Shown: positions 54,978-63,971, counted from the stretch's first letter. The stretch: DNA of 64,000 nucleotides from Catonella morbi ATCC 51271 (GCF_000160035.2 NZ_KI535367.1:682322-746321), one strand, 5' to 3'. Translations and numbers: made by a program. The notes: generated by a model not told the origin, from the letters alone.

Positions 54978-55021
54978 ACTCCCCAACTTATCAAATATAA
55001 GACCGGATAAGGTTGGGGAGT
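54978..55021 (+). terminator. Terminator after the DUF438 gene
   Basis: ACTCCCCAACTTATC (54978-54992) pairs with GATAAGGTTGGGGAGT (55006-55021), one bulge, then a moderately T-rich tract. Confidence 0.75.
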
Positions 55022-55121
55022 GTATTATTCCCAAGAACTATAGTTAATATGATATTTTAGGGGAGATATTTATCAGGTTTTGTGTTAGAATGGGAATACA
55101 TTATTTGAGGAGGGATAAGAT

Positions 55122-55424
55122 ATGGTAAAGCACATAGTTTTATGGAAACTGAAAGATGAACTTAGTACAGAGGAAAAAAATAAGGTAAAGAAAGAACTTA
55201 AAGAAGGTCTTGAGAATCTTAAAAGTAAGATTCCGGAGATAGCAGAAATCAAAGTAAATATTGAAGGAATGGAAGGCTCAACTGTTGATGTTTTGCTTGA
55301 GACGGTTTTTGAAAATGAAGCTGCACTTAAGGTTTATGCGGGGCATCCTGACCATGTGGCTGTGGGAACCGAAAAAATCAAACCGTTTATGGCTGAGCGA
55401 ATCTGTTATGACTATGAATTTTAA
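55122..55424 (+). CDS. Dabb (stress-responsive alpha/beta barrel) protein
   Basis: 100 residues with the Dabb ferredoxin-like fold: VKHIVLWKLKDE, helix, VDVLLETVFENEAALKVYAGHPDH and the last strand. These small dimeric proteins have varied or unknown roles. GGAGG precedes the ATG. The Na+ symporter gene starts 28 bases downstream, probably in the same transcript. Confidence 0.85.
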   Translation: MVKHIVLWKLKDELSTEEKNKVKKELKEGLENLKSKIPEIAEIKVNIEGMEGSTVDVLLETVFENEAALKVYAGHPDHVAVGTEKIKPFMAERICYDYEF

Positions 55425-55452
55425 TTAAAAAAATGAGAAAGGTTAAGAGTAA

Positions 55453-56829
55453 ATGTCAGAAAAAAGTTCCAGAGAGAGATTAGAGAGCAGGCTTGGTTTC
55501 ATACTTATAAGCGCAGGCTGTGCGATAGGAATAGGAAATGTGTGGAAATTTCCTTACCTTGCGGGACAGAACGGCGGAGGAATCTTTGTGCTTATTTATT
55601 TATTCTTCTTAGCCATTCTTGGCATCCCTGTTATGACAATGGAATTTTCCATGGGAAGGGCGAGCAGAAAAAGTCCGGTTCATTTATATCAGAAGATTGA
55701 GCCTGAGAAAAGTAAATGGCATTTGCATGGCATAGTCTGTATGGCAGGAAATTATCTGCTTATGATGTTTTATACTACTGTAGCAGGGTGGATGATAAAA
55801 TATTTTGTGTCTATGGCCAGAGGTGATTTTGAAGGGCTGGATAAAGACGGAGTAGCCGGAGCTTTCGGCGGAATGCTTGGCTCACCCTCTATACAGGTGG
55901 GATATATGGCCGTTGTTGTCATAGTTGGTTTCTTTATCAATTCCATAGGGCTTCAGAAGGGACTTGAAAAGGTAAGTAAATGGATGATGTCAAGTCTTCT
56001 TATTATAATGGTAATTTTAGCGGTTAATAGTATACTGATGCCCGGAAGTAGGGAAGGACTAAGCTTTTATCTGCTTCCGGATATAGGTGAAGTCAGTGAG
56101 ATAGGCTGGTCTAAGGTTATAGTGTCTGCAATGAATCAGGCATTTTTTACTTTAAGCATAGGTATTGGTGCTATGGCAATATTTGGAAGTTATATAGGCA
56201 ATGAAAGAAGGCTTATGGGAGAGTCGGTTCATGTGGCTGTTCTTGATACCTTTGTAGCTATAGTTTCGGGACTTATTATATTTCCCGCCTGCTTCACATA
56301 TGGAGTGCAGCCTGACAGCGGTCCGAGTCTTATATTTATAACCTTGCCGAATATTTTTAACAATATGCCTCTTGGCAGAATATGGGGAAGTCTTTTCTTT
56401 GTATTTATGGGCTTCGCGGCGTTCTCTACCGTACTTGCGGTATTTGAAAATATATTAGCCTGTACTATGGATCTGACAGGCTGGAGTAGGAAGAAGGCAA
56501 GTATTGTAAATTGTATTGCCTTACTCATACTTTCACTGCCTTGTGCCTTGGGCTTTAATGTTTTAAGCTTTATTGAGCCTATGGGTAAGGGTACAAGCTT
56601 TCTTGATTTGGAGGATTTTTTGGTGAGTAATTTGATTCTGCCTATCGGTTCGTTTATTTTTGTTATGTTTTGTATAAGTAAAAGAGGCTGGGGTTGGAAT
56701 AACTTTGTTACCGAAGCCAATAAAGGCAGGGGTATTCAGGTGAAGCCTTGGATGAGGGTTTATATGACATATGTTTTGCCGGTTATTGTTATTGCGGTTG
56801 TTTTACTTGGATTGTTTTATAAAGGATAA
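55453..56829 (+). CDS. Na+-dependent neurotransmitter:sodium symporter (NSS/SNF) family transporter
   Basis: 458 residues, about 11-12 membrane helices. NSS signature: SRLGFILISAGCAIGIGNVWKFPYLAGQNGGGIFV (helix 1, Na+ and substrate sites, cited in part), GIPVMTMEFSMGR, and NQAFFTLSIGIGAMAIFGSY (helix 6 unwound region). Bacterial members carry amino acids such as tryptophan, tyrosine or leucine with Na+. Specificity cannot be read here. A Na+ gradient made by the V-type ATPase in this window would drive it. Confidence 0.9.
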   Translation: MSEKSSRERLESRLGFILISAGCAIGIGNVWKFPYLAGQNGGGIFVLIYLFFLAILGIPVMTMEFSMGRASRKSPVHLYQKIEPEKSKWHLHGIVCMAGNYLLMMFYTTVAGWMIKYFVSMARGDFEGLDKDGVAGAFGGMLGSPSIQVGYMAVVVIVGFFINSIGLQKGLEKVSKWMMSSLLIIMVILAVNSILMPGSREGLSFYLLPDIGEVSEIGWSKVIVSAMNQAFFTLSIGIGAMAIFGSYIGNERRLMGESVHVAVLDTFVAIVSGLIIFPACFTYGVQPDSGPSLIFITLPNIFNNMPLGRIWGSLFFVFMGFAAFSTVLAVFENILACTMDLTGWSRKKASIVNCIALLILSLPCALGFNVLSFIEPMGKGTSFLDLEDFLVSNLILPIGSFIFVMFCISKRGWGWNNFVTEANKGRGIQVKPWMRVYMTYVLPVIVIAVVLLGLFYKG

Positions 56830-56857
56830 ACTCAACCGCAATCAAATAAAATAACTA

Positions 56858-56900
56858 AAACCCCTATATTATAGTATTTGTAGGGGTTTGCTGTTTTTTT
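56858..56900. terminator. Bidirectional terminator between the symporter and XRE genes
   Basis: AAACCCCTA (56858-56866) pairs with TAGGGGTTT (56881-56889), then CTGTTTTTTT on the plus strand and a T-rich tract on the minus strand. Confidence 0.85.
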
Positions 56901-56915
56901 AGTTTTGTGTTGGCT

Positions 56916-57197
56916 TTACTGTTCTAAAGGCACTATTGCAAGGGTTTTTCCTAAGGGTGCAAGTACCTTTAATAAAGTACTTACTTGAGGGCTTGTGCGC
57001 CCTTTTTCCATTCTTGCTATTATAGGCTGTTTAACGCCACTTAATTCTTCAAGCTTCTTTTGGCTTATCCCTTTTTCATTCCTTGCCTTTATGAGCTCAC
57101 CAACAAGGGCAACTCTTAAATTGCTTTCTGATATTTCTTCAGGAGTGAGAAGGGAGTCAATAAATTCTAAAGCATCGTGTTCTTTAATTGTATTCAT
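56916..57197 (-). CDS. XRE-family regulator, HigA-like antitoxin
   Basis: 93 residues, C-terminal helix-turn-helix: LIKARNEKGISQKKLEELSG, VKQPIIARMEKGRTSPQVST. ATG at 57197 has AAAGGA 8 bases upstream. Just upstream lies a deleted HigB-type toxin remnant, followed by a promoter with a palindromic operator, so this is an orphan antitoxin that may still regulate itself. Confidence 0.8.
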   Translation of the reverse strand: MNTIKEHDALEFIDSLLTPEEISESNLRVALVGELIKARNEKGISQKKLEELSGVKQPIIARMEKGRTSPQVSTLLKVLAPLGKTLAIVPLEQ

Positions 57198-57201
57198 TTT
57201 T

Positions 57202-57328
57202 TTAATTCCTTTCTTTATAATCACTTAAAAGCTTTTTAGCGGTTTCTATTTCTTTCCTTGGTGTCTTTTGAGTTTTCTTTTAGTGGTTCTTTTCCATCCT
57301 TATCTTTATAAAATTTTATAGAGTACAT
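57202..57328 (-). pseudogene. HigB/RelE-type toxin remnant
   Basis: From ATG 57328 (AAGGAGA upstream) the frame reads MYSIKFYKDKDGKEPLKENS, the usual start of Gp49/HigB toxins, then stops after 30 codons. A second frame gives EIETAKKLLSDYKERN and stop, matching the usual end of these toxins (EIExAKxLxxDYxER). The roughly 70 residues between are missing, so the toxin is inactivated by an internal deletion. Confidence 0.7.
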
Positions 57329-57349
57329 TTTTAATCTCCTTCTAATTCC

Positions 57350-57378
57350 ATAATATGCTTTAAAATTATTAAAGTCAA
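57350..57378 (-). promoter_or_regulatory. Promoter of the toxin remnant-antitoxin module
   Basis: Minus strand: -35 TTGACT (57373-57378), 17-base spacer, -10 TATTAT (57350-57355). Confidence 0.65.
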
Positions 57379-57394
57379 GTACTTAAAAGTACTT
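57377..57394. promoter_or_regulatory. Palindromic operator of the antitoxin module
   Basis: AAGTACTTAAAAGTACTT, two AAGTACTT palindromes with 2 bases between them, touching the -35 element. Confidence 0.6.
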
Positions 57395-57423
57395 AAGTTC
57401 AACATATATTGTTAAATGAATTT

Positions 57424-57455
57424 AAAAACAAAAAAGGAAGCACTTAAGCTTCCTT
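57424..57455 (-). terminator. Terminator of tRNA-Trp
   Basis: Minus strand GGAAGCTTAAGTGCTTCC hairpin followed by TTTTTTTGTTTTT, just downstream of the tRNA. Confidence 0.85.
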
Positions 57456-57460
57456 GAGTA

Positions 57461-57531
57461 CAGGGGATGAGGGAATCGAACCCCCGCTAAAGGTTTTGGA
57501 GACCCTTGTCATACCATTTGACCAATCCCCT
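57461..57531 (-). tRNA. tRNA-Trp (anticodon CCA)
   Basis: Cloverleaf on the minus strand: acceptor AGGGGAT/ATCCCCT, D arm GTCA-AATGGTA-TGAC, anticodon arm AGGGT-CTCCAAA-ACCTT giving anticodon CCA, variable loop, T arm GGGGG-TTCGATT-CCCTC, discriminator G. The 3' CCA is not encoded. Confidence 0.95.
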
Positions 57532-57587
57532 AAGTCAACGAACCAATTATATACATATATACAGGAAATGTCAAGCGAAAAATCTAT

Positions 57588-57616
57588 TTGACAAGCACAT
57601 AAATTTACAATACTAT
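57588..57616 (+). promoter_or_regulatory. Promoter of the TPR lipoprotein-hflX operon
   Basis: -35 TTGACA, 17-base spacer, -10 TACTAT, about 33 bases upstream of the start codon. The 320-bp gap 57329-57648 otherwise holds the tRNA, its terminator and the antitoxin control region. Confidence 0.7.
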
Positions 57617-57648
57617 TGAAAATGAACTATATTCGGAGGTAGGTTACA

Positions 57649-58827
57649 ATGATTACAAAAAAACTAAGAGGGGCTATTGCAATATGCCTGACCGTATTTT
57701 TGACGGCCTGCAGTGGCAGTGCCGGCAATTCATATTATAAAACAGGTAATAAATATATGGAAAAAGGGCAGTATGAAGAGGCTCTTAATTCCTATGAGGA
57801 AGCAATTAAGAAAAATTCTGAAAGAGCAGAGTTTTATATAGCGGCAGGCTTTGCCAATATCGGACTTGAGAAATATGAAGATGCCATAAATACCTTTGAT
57901 AAGGGATATTCTCCTAAGGATAATCAGATAGTCAGGGAAAACAACAAGTTTTTATTTAGGGGAAAGGGAATTGCTTACCTTAAGCTGGGCAAGTATCCTG
58001 AAGCTTTACTACAGTTTGCAAGTGCTTCGGCAATTAAGGAAGCTTCATCTTTAGATAATGATCTTAAAAAATATATTGCGCTTACGGAAATTAAGCTCGG
58101 GGATTATAAAAGTGCGGCTGATGTTTATGAGGAAATGCTCAGGGTAAAGAATCCTGATGTCAGCCTGTACGGAAAGCTTGCGGAAGTTTATTTTGCTATG
58201 GGAGAAGCTGTGAAGGCAGCGGAGAATTATGATTTAGCCATAAGCAAAGAGCCTGATAACTTTGATGCTTACTTTGGAAAGTACGAGATTCTTTCTGCAA
58301 AGGGAGAAAATGAACAGGCTGATGAAGTATTAAACAAGGCGGCGGGAATAAAAATAACCAATGATATCAGCGGCTATAAAGCAGGTATTTTAGAGTATTT
58401 AAGAGGTAATAAGGATAAGGCAAAGGAGTATCTGAATACAGCCTATACCAAGGGAATTTTGGAAAGTTCTTATTATCTTGCCAAGATATCTATGTTAGAA
58501 AATGATTATACGGGAGCAAAGGTATTTTTTGAAAAATACGAGCAGGAACTGGGCAAGGTAACTGTTTCAGGCTGGTATGACGGTATGGCTGAATGCCTTA
58601 TAAAAGAAGAAAAATACGAAGATGCCTTAAATTATGTGCTTAAGGGATTGGCTTTGGAAGATGTGTCGGCTATGAAACAGCTTATGCTAAAAAAAGTGAC
58701 TCTTTATGAGAAAACAGTTGATTATAACAAGGCCTATGAGGCGGCCGTAGAGTACACAAAGCTGTATCCTGAGGATAAGAAGATGGCAAGGGAAGTTGTT
58801 TTTCTTTCAACGAGGAAGACTAAATAG
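57649..58827 (+). CDS. TPR-repeat lipoprotein
   Basis: 392 residues. Lipoprotein signal with lipobox LTAC (Cys at about 21), then at least eight tetratricopeptide repeats (for example YYKTGNKYMEKGQYEEALNS, YIAAGFANIGLEKYEDAINT, GKLAEVYFAMGEAVKAAENY). An outer-face scaffold for protein contacts; partner unknown. GGAGG precedes the ATG. hflX follows 8 bases later. Confidence 0.85.
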   Translation: MITKKLRGAIAICLTVFLTACSGSAGNSYYKTGNKYMEKGQYEEALNSYEEAIKKNSERAEFYIAAGFANIGLEKYEDAINTFDKGYSPKDNQIVRENNKFLFRGKGIAYLKLGKYPEALLQFASASAIKEASSLDNDLKKYIALTEIKLGDYKSAADVYEEMLRVKNPDVSLYGKLAEVYFAMGEAVKAAENYDLAISKEPDNFDAYFGKYEILSAKGENEQADEVLNKAAGIKITNDISGYKAGILEYLRGNKDKAKEYLNTAYTKGILESSYYLAKISMLENDYTGAKVFFEKYEQELGKVTVSGWYDGMAECLIKEEKYEDALNYVLKGLALEDVSAMKQLMLKKVTLYEKTVDYNKAYEAAVEYTKLYPEDKKMAREVVFLSTRKTK

Positions 58828-58835
58828 GAGAATAC

Positions 58836-60080
58836 ATGATACAAACATCAGAAAAAAAAGAAAAGTTCATCCTGGTAGGTGTGGAAACCGGAAAAGACAG
58901 GATGGAAGAAAGCCTTTCTGAACTCGCAGAGCTTTTGGATACAGCGGGCGGCGAGACAGTAGGAAGGGTTATACAAAACTTAGAAAGTATAAATAAAGCA
59001 ACCTACGTGGGAAAAGGCAAGGTAGAGGAAATAAAGGAAATTGCGGAAGAATTAGGGGCAGATGGAATAGTCTGCGATGATGAGCTTTCTCCCGCGCAGC
59101 TATCCAATCTTAAAGATGAACTGGATATAAAGGTTCTTGACAGAACCTTGGTAATACTTGATATATTTGCTTCTCATGCCAAAAGCAGTGAGGGTAAACT
59201 TCAGGTGGAAATGGCTCAGTTAAAATACCGCTCTTCAAGGCTTATGGGACTTGGGAAAAATCTTTCAAGGCTCGGAGGAGGTATAGGAACCAGAGGACCG
59301 GGAGAATCCAAGCTTGAAACGGACAGGAGGGCAATAAGAGAAAGAGTAAGTCAGTTACGTACCGAAATAGAAAAGGTGGAGAGTTCCAGAGATACACTTA
59401 GAAAGCACAGAATGTCGGATGGGATACCGGTGATAGCAATAGTAGGCTATACCAATGCCGGTAAATCAACCTTCCTTAATAAAATTACGGATGCAGGCAT
59501 TTTAGCTGAGGACAAGCTTTTTGCGACCCTCGATCCGACTACGAGAAGCCTTAAGATACCGGACGGGGAAGAAGTGTTGTTTACCGATACGGTAGGTTTT
59601 ATAAGCAAGCTTCCTCACAACCTGGTGGATGCATTTAAGAGTACTCTTGAAGAAGCAAAATATGCAGATTTAATACTTCATGTGGCTGATGCTTCTAACC
59701 CTGAGGTAGATGAACAAATGAAGGTGGTCTATAGGACACTTGAAGAACTTAAGGTTGTAGGCAAGCCCGTGATTACATTTTTGAATAAACAGGACAAGAT
59801 AGGTGAAGGCAGGATAATTAAAGACCTCAAGGCGGATGCGCTGGTTAAAGGCTCAGCTAAGACAGGGGAAGGAATTGATGAACTCTTAAATAAGATTTCG
59901 GAGATTTTAAGAGAGGGCAAGGTGCTTGTAGATACTTTGTTGACCTATGCAGATACAGCTAAAATATCGGTAATAAGGAAGAAAGGACAGCTTTTGTCCG
60001 AAGAATATGAGGGAGACGGAATAAGAGTTAAAGCCTATGTGCCAAAGGCTGTGGCAGGTCAGCTTGGACTTTTGAGATAA
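58836..60080 (+). CDS. hflX: GTPase HflX
   Basis: Ribosome-associated GTPase that splits stalled or heat-damaged ribosomes. N-terminal HflX domain with the Gly-rich linker GKNLSRLGGGIGTRGPGE, then G1 GYTNAGKST (about 204-212), G2/G3 DPTTRSL and DTVGFISKLPHNL, G4 NKQD. 414 residues. AGGAGA precedes the ATG. Confidence 0.93.
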   Translation: MIQTSEKKEKFILVGVETGKDRMEESLSELAELLDTAGGETVGRVIQNLESINKATYVGKGKVEEIKEIAEELGADGIVCDDELSPAQLSNLKDELDIKVLDRTLVILDIFASHAKSSEGKLQVEMAQLKYRSSRLMGLGKNLSRLGGGIGTRGPGESKLETDRRAIRERVSQLRTEIEKVESSRDTLRKHRMSDGIPVIAIVGYTNAGKSTFLNKITDAGILAEDKLFATLDPTTRSLKIPDGEEVLFTDTVGFISKLPHNLVDAFKSTLEEAKYADLILHVADASNPEVDEQMKVVYRTLEELKVVGKPVITFLNKQDKIGEGRIIKDLKADALVKGSAKTGEGIDELLNKISEILREGKVLVDTLLTYADTAKISVIRKKGQLLSEEYEGDGIRVKAYVPKAVAGQLGLLR

Positions 60081-60204
60081 TCTATACTTTCTACACTTGT
60101 AGTGTGCAAGCAAGCTGCTATGGCTATTTTATCAGGTTATGTCAGCTATAACAAATAATAAGCCTTGTTGACAGTGAAAAGTGCTGATGTTAGACTTAGA
60201 AAAA

Positions 60205-60274
60205 GACAGAAAACAGTTTATCCTGCTGTACTATACTGAATAATATGTCTGTGACCTATGACGTGAATAATTGG
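60205..60274 (+). repeat. Intergenic repeat, family R2 copy 3
   Basis: Shares GACAGAAA, GTTTATCCTG, GTACTATACTGAATAA, TGTGACCTATG and GTGAATAATTGGG with copies at 16563 and 22490. Lies in the hflX-ilvE gap. Confidence 0.65.
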
Positions 60275-60358
60275 GGTTAAATGCCCTGAAATCTTGATTT
60301 TATATAATCATGTGATTTTTGGTATTAAAAAGTCTACAATTATATTTTGGAGGGAAAT

Positions 60359-61384
60359 ATGGAAAAGGCAAAGTTAGATTGGGCAAATATCGGCTTTGGA
60401 TATATGAAGACAGATAAAAGATATGTTTCGGATTTTAAAAACGGTGCCTGGGATGAAGGGAAATTAACGGATGATGACCGGATAGTTATGAGCGAGTGTG
60501 CGGGAGTGCTGCAGTATGCTCAGACCTGTTTTGAAGGGCTTAAGGCTTATACTACAGAGGATGGTAGAATAGTTACCTTCAGACCTGACTTAAACGGAGA
60601 GAGATTTGAAGCTTCATGTAAGAGAATGGAAATTCCGATATTTACCAAGGACAGATTTGTAGATGCGGTATTAAAGGTGGTTAAGGCAAACGAGGCCTAT
60701 GTACCTCCTTTTGGCTATGGTGCTACACTCTATATCAGACCTTACGCCTTTGGAATAAGCCCGGTTATAGGGGTGAAGCCTGCTGATGAATACCAGTTCA
60801 GAATTTTTACTACACCTGTAGGCCCTTATTTTAAGGGAGGTACTAAGGGAATATCCTTAAAGGTAAGTGATTTTGACAGGGCAGCCCCAAGAGGAACAGG
60901 TGATATTAAGGCGGGATTGAACTATGCTATGAGCTTACATCCTATAGTTGTAGCACATAATGAGGGCTATGCCGAAAATATGTATCTTGATGCGGCTACC
61001 AGAACCAAGGTAGAGGAAACGGGCGGAGCCAACTTCCTCTTTGTAACGGGGGACGGTACAGTGGTTACACCTAAGTCAGGCACTATCCTTCCTTCTATTA
61101 CAAGACGCTCACTTCTCTATGTGGCAGAGCATATACTTGGCTTAAAAGTAGAAGAAAGAGAAGTTTACTTAAATGAAGTAAGTGATTTTACAGAATGTGG
61201 TCTCTGTGGAACAGCGGCTGTTATCAGTCCTGTTGCAAGGGTGGTAGATCATGGAAAAGAAATCGCTTTTAAGTATGGAGCGGATGAAATGGGACCTGTA
61301 ATTAAGAAACTTTACGATACTCTTACAGGCATACAGATGGGCAGACTTCCTGCTCCTGAGGGATGGATATACGAAGTTAAATAG
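60359..61384 (+). CDS. ilvE: Branched-chain amino acid aminotransferase
   Basis: Class IV PLP aminotransferase for Val/Leu/Ile, type II subgroup (341 residues). AQTCFEGLKAYTTEDG, RPDLNGERFEASCKRM, PLP lysine at about K184 in GTGDIKAGLNYA, and TPKSGTILPSITRRSLL. ATG at 60359 has GGAGGG 4 bases ahead; a TTG at 60347 is part of that ribosome site. No T-box or leucine-type leader is visible in the 278-bp upstream gap. Terminator follows. Confidence 0.93.
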   Translation: MEKAKLDWANIGFGYMKTDKRYVSDFKNGAWDEGKLTDDDRIVMSECAGVLQYAQTCFEGLKAYTTEDGRIVTFRPDLNGERFEASCKRMEIPIFTKDRFVDAVLKVVKANEAYVPPFGYGATLYIRPYAFGISPVIGVKPADEYQFRIFTTPVGPYFKGGTKGISLKVSDFDRAAPRGTGDIKAGLNYAMSLHPIVVAHNEGYAENMYLDAATRTKVEETGGANFLFVTGDGTVVTPKSGTILPSITRRSLLYVAEHILGLKVEEREVYLNEVSDFTECGLCGTAAVISPVARVVDHGKEIAFKYGADEMGPVIKKLYDTLTGIQMGRLPAPEGWIYEVK

Positions 61385-61403
61385 TGTCAAATACTTTTGA
61401 CAC
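61384..61403. repeat. Minimal R3-type palindrome
   Basis: GTGTCAAATACTTTTGACAC, 8-bp arms, beginning inside the ilvE stop codon; ends match the R3 elements at 11314 and 26467. Confidence 0.45.
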
Positions 61404-61425
61404 CCACATCCTTTTATGAAAGAAC

Positions 61426-61462
61426 GAGAAGTAAAAGTGAATGCTGATACTTCTCTTTTTTT
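61426..61462 (+). terminator. Terminator after ilvE
   Basis: GAGAAGTA pairs with TACTTCTC around a 14-base loop, followed by TTTTTTT. Confidence 0.85.
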
Positions 61463-61464
61463 GT

Positions 61465-61640
61465 TTGCCGGGAAATTTATTTGAAATTCCCTATTTAACT
61501 AAAATCTCTTCGAGGGATATACAGCTTGCAGCAGGGAGGTCTGCCTTGCTACACCGCCTGTGCGCGAAGCGTATGCGGGCACATACTTTTGATGGAAATT
61601 TTCCGGATATGATTATTCTTAGAATCAATTTCTGATAATT
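61465..61640. other. Non-coding stretch with a possible inverted repeat
   Basis: GCCGGGAAATTT near the left and GGAAATTTTCCGG near the right form 10-11 bp of complementarity around a more GC-rich centre that holds TGTGC/GCACA. No gene is supported. Low-confidence candidate for another miniature element in the 394-bp ilvE-downstream gap. Confidence 0.3.
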
Positions 61641-61687
61641 TAACATAACAGACAGTAAAATGCGAAAAATATTACTTAATAACATAA

Positions 61688-61716
61688 TTGACAATAAAAT
61701 AATTTAAGAGTAATAT
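61688..61716 (+). promoter_or_regulatory. Promoter of the 3-hydroxyacyl-CoA dehydrogenase gene
   Basis: -35 TTGACA, 17-base spacer, -10 TAATAT, about 60 bases upstream of the start codon. Confidence 0.7.
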
Positions 61717-61778
61717 TTAACTAAAGTTGTACTTTGCGTTTGTGAAGTGCTTAACAAAAACGAAAGGAGAAGTTAAAC

Positions 61779-62735
61779 ATGGGATTTAAAAATGTAGTAG
61801 TTGCAGGTGGTGGTGTGCTTGGAAGCCAGATTGCTTTTCAGGCGGCATACAGGGGATTTAATGTAACACTTTGGCTCAGAAGTGCCGAGTCGATAGAAAG
61901 GACAAAGCCAAAGATAGACCGCCTTTATAAGATTTACCTTACAGAGCTTGAGGCAGCTAAAGCCAAAGCCGGAGTAAAGGGTGCACTCGTTTCAAGAGGA
62001 CTTATTCAGGATATTGAAAATGCTACAGTTGACAGTATTGAAAAACTTAAACAGAAGGTTGAAGAAGCTTATAAAAACTTGAAATACGAAACTGATTTAG
62101 CTAAGGCTGTGCAGGATTGTGATTTGGTTATTGAATCAATGGCAGAAAATCCTGAAGCTAAGGTTGACTTTTATACAAAGCTAAATGCAGTACTTGAGGA
62201 TAAAACCATAGTTGCAACAAACTCCTCAACCATGATACCAAGTCAGTTCAGACATTGCTTCACAAGACCTGAGAAGTATCTTGCCATACATTTTGCAAAC
62301 AATATATGGAGAAGTAATACAGCAGAGATTATGGGGCATGATGGGACAGATAAGGCAGCTTATGATGAGGTTGTAAAATTTGCTGAGGAAATTGCTATGG
62401 TTCCTCTTAAATTACAAAAGGAGCAGCCGGGATACATACTTAATTCCATGCTTGTTCCGTTTCTTAAGGCAGGAGAGATGCTTTTAGCTAAAGAAGTTGC
62501 AGATCCTGCCACCATAGACCTTACCTGGAGACTTGGAACAGGCTCTCCTTTGGGACCTTTCCAAATACTTGATATAGTAGGTCTTACTACCGCCTACAAT
62601 ATAAATATGATGGATCCGCTTGCGACCTCAGATCCTGATTCGATACCTGCTAAAATCGGAGCTATACTTAAGAAATATATAGACGAAGGAAAAACCGGTA
62701 TTAATGCAGGTGAAGGGTTCTATAAGTATAAATAA
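61779..62735 (+). CDS. 3-hydroxyacyl-CoA dehydrogenase family protein
   Basis: 318 residues. N-terminal NAD-binding Rossmann motif VVVAGGGVLGSQIAFQAAYRG, the catalytic-domain stretch VIESMAENPEAKVDFYTKL and NSSTMIPSQF, IHFANN where classical enzymes read HFFNP, and a C-terminal dimerisation domain with PGYILNSMLVPFL and EGFYKYK. Oxidises a 3-hydroxyacyl-CoA or a similar short hydroxy acid. No thiolase, crotonase or butyryl-CoA dehydrogenase gene is adjacent, so it is not part of the usual butyrate operon. AAAGGAG precedes the ATG. Confidence 0.8.
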   Translation: MGFKNVVVAGGGVLGSQIAFQAAYRGFNVTLWLRSAESIERTKPKIDRLYKIYLTELEAAKAKAGVKGALVSRGLIQDIENATVDSIEKLKQKVEEAYKNLKYETDLAKAVQDCDLVIESMAENPEAKVDFYTKLNAVLEDKTIVATNSSTMIPSQFRHCFTRPEKYLAIHFANNIWRSNTAEIMGHDGTDKAAYDEVVKFAEEIAMVPLKLQKEQPGYILNSMLVPFLKAGEMLLAKEVADPATIDLTWRLGTGSPLGPFQILDIVGLTTAYNINMMDPLATSDPDSIPAKIGAILKKYIDEGKTGINAGEGFYKYK

Positions 62736-62750
62736 TATGAAGTAGAAGGT

Positions 62751-62790
62751 AAAAAATCCATGTTGCAGTAAAGTGTAATGTGGATTTTTT
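62751..62790 (+). terminator. Terminator after the dehydrogenase gene
   Basis: AAAAAATCCA pairs with TGGATTTTTT around 20 bases; the right arm provides the T-tract. Confidence 0.85.
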
Positions 62791-62919
62791 ATGTTTAAAT
62801 AGAAAAATTTTAACACAGTTTATCCTAAAAATATATAAACTGATATTGTAATTAAATTTTTGTATTATATAGGGGAATTATTGAATAATTTAATTAAAAT
62901 TAAAAATTGTATAAAACTC

Positions 62920-62948
62920 TGTTCAAAAACAAAAAAATGTTGTATAAT
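62920..62948 (+). promoter_or_regulatory. Promoter of the LacI-type regulator
   Basis: Consensus -10 TATAAT (62943-62948) with a weak -35 TGTTCA 17 bases away. Confidence 0.5.
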
Positions 62949-62999
62949 TCCTTATTAAAGATGTGGAACTTATGGAACAAAGAAAGGTAAGGGTGTAAA

Positions 63000-63971
63000 A
63001 TGGCAAGCATTAGGGATGTTGCTGTCAGAGCGGGCGTGGGTATAGGTACAGTATCCAGAACTTTAAATAACAGTGGATATGTATCTGAAGAAACCAGAAA
63101 AAAAATACTGGAAGCTGTTGAAGAAACAGGATATAAGCCGAGTGCAATTGCCAAGAACATGATTAGAAAGCGGACAGGTATCATAGGAGTTATGGTTCCG
63201 AATCAGGAGCATCCGTTCTTTGCAAAGGTTATGAAACATATGGAAAATGAATTGTATAAGCAGGGGTATAAATGTCTTGCCTGCAATACTCTTGACATAA
63301 TAAACAGACAAAAATCATTCATAGATATGCTTGACAGCAGAGTGGTGGACGGAATAATTTCCTGTGTGGACGAATTACCGGATTTTAGTGGCGGAAACGG
63401 AAGGGCAATAGTGAGTTTTGACAGGAATTCTGATGCAGGAGTGCCTATAGTCAGGTCTGATCATGAAATGGGTGGCAGACTGGTGGCTGAACTTTTTATA
63501 AAAAAAGGCTGTAAAAAAGTATGTCAGTTTACTTCGGGGTTTGACAGGAAAAGAACTGCCAATATAAGACATGATGTGATGAAGGAAGTGCTTGAAGAAG
63601 CAGGGGTGGAGGTTGTATCTATTATTACTGCCTGGGATGCTCTTAGCTACAGTTATAATAAAGATATGGTGAGAAAGTATTGGGACATTATAGAGACGGT
63701 TGACGGAATGATGACAACTGACATAGGTGCTTTGAGCTGCCTGTCGGTAGCTCAAAAAATGGGGTTGAATGTTCCTAAGGATCTTTGCATTATAGCCTAT
63801 GACGGTACGGATATCACAGAGCTGACTTATCCCGAACTTACTGTTATACAGCAGGATTGCCCTACAATAGCAAAAAAATGTGTGGAAACTGTACTTAATA
63901 TGGTAGACGGGAAAGAAGTACCTTCGTTGGAACTGATCCCGGTCAAGCTTATAGAAAGAGGAACAACATAA
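63000..63971 (+). CDS. LacI-family transcriptional regulator
   Basis: 323 residues. N-terminal LacI helix-turn-helix and hinge: SIRDVAVRAGVGIGTVSRTL, NNSGYVSEETRKKILEAVEE, TGYKPSAIAKNM; then a periplasmic-binding-protein-like sugar-sensing core (GIIGVMVPNQEHPFFAKVMK, and IIAYDGTDITELTYPELTVI near the end). Likely represses sugar-use genes to the right of the window; effector unknown. Good AAGGGTG-type ribosome site ahead of the ATG. Confidence 0.9.
   Translation: MASIRDVAVRAGVGIGTVSRTLNNSGYVSEETRKKILEAVEETGYKPSAIAKNMIRKRTGIIGVMVPNQEHPFFAKVMKHMENELYKQGYKCLACNTLDIINRQKSFIDMLDSRVVDGIISCVDELPDFSGGNGRAIVSFDRNSDAGVPIVRSDHEMGGRLVAELFIKKGCKKVCQFTSGFDRKRTANIRHDVMKEVLEEAGVEVVSIITAWDALSYSYNKDMVRKYWDIIETVDGMMTTDIGALSCLSVAQKMGLNVPKDLCIIAYDGTDITELTYPELTVIQQDCPTIAKKCVETVLNMVDGKEVPSLELIPVKLIERGTT

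Noticed and set aside
60081..60358. T-box or attenuator for ilvE
   Set aside because: The gap holds an R2 repeat but no T-box motif, leader peptide with Leu/Ile/Val codons, or terminator.
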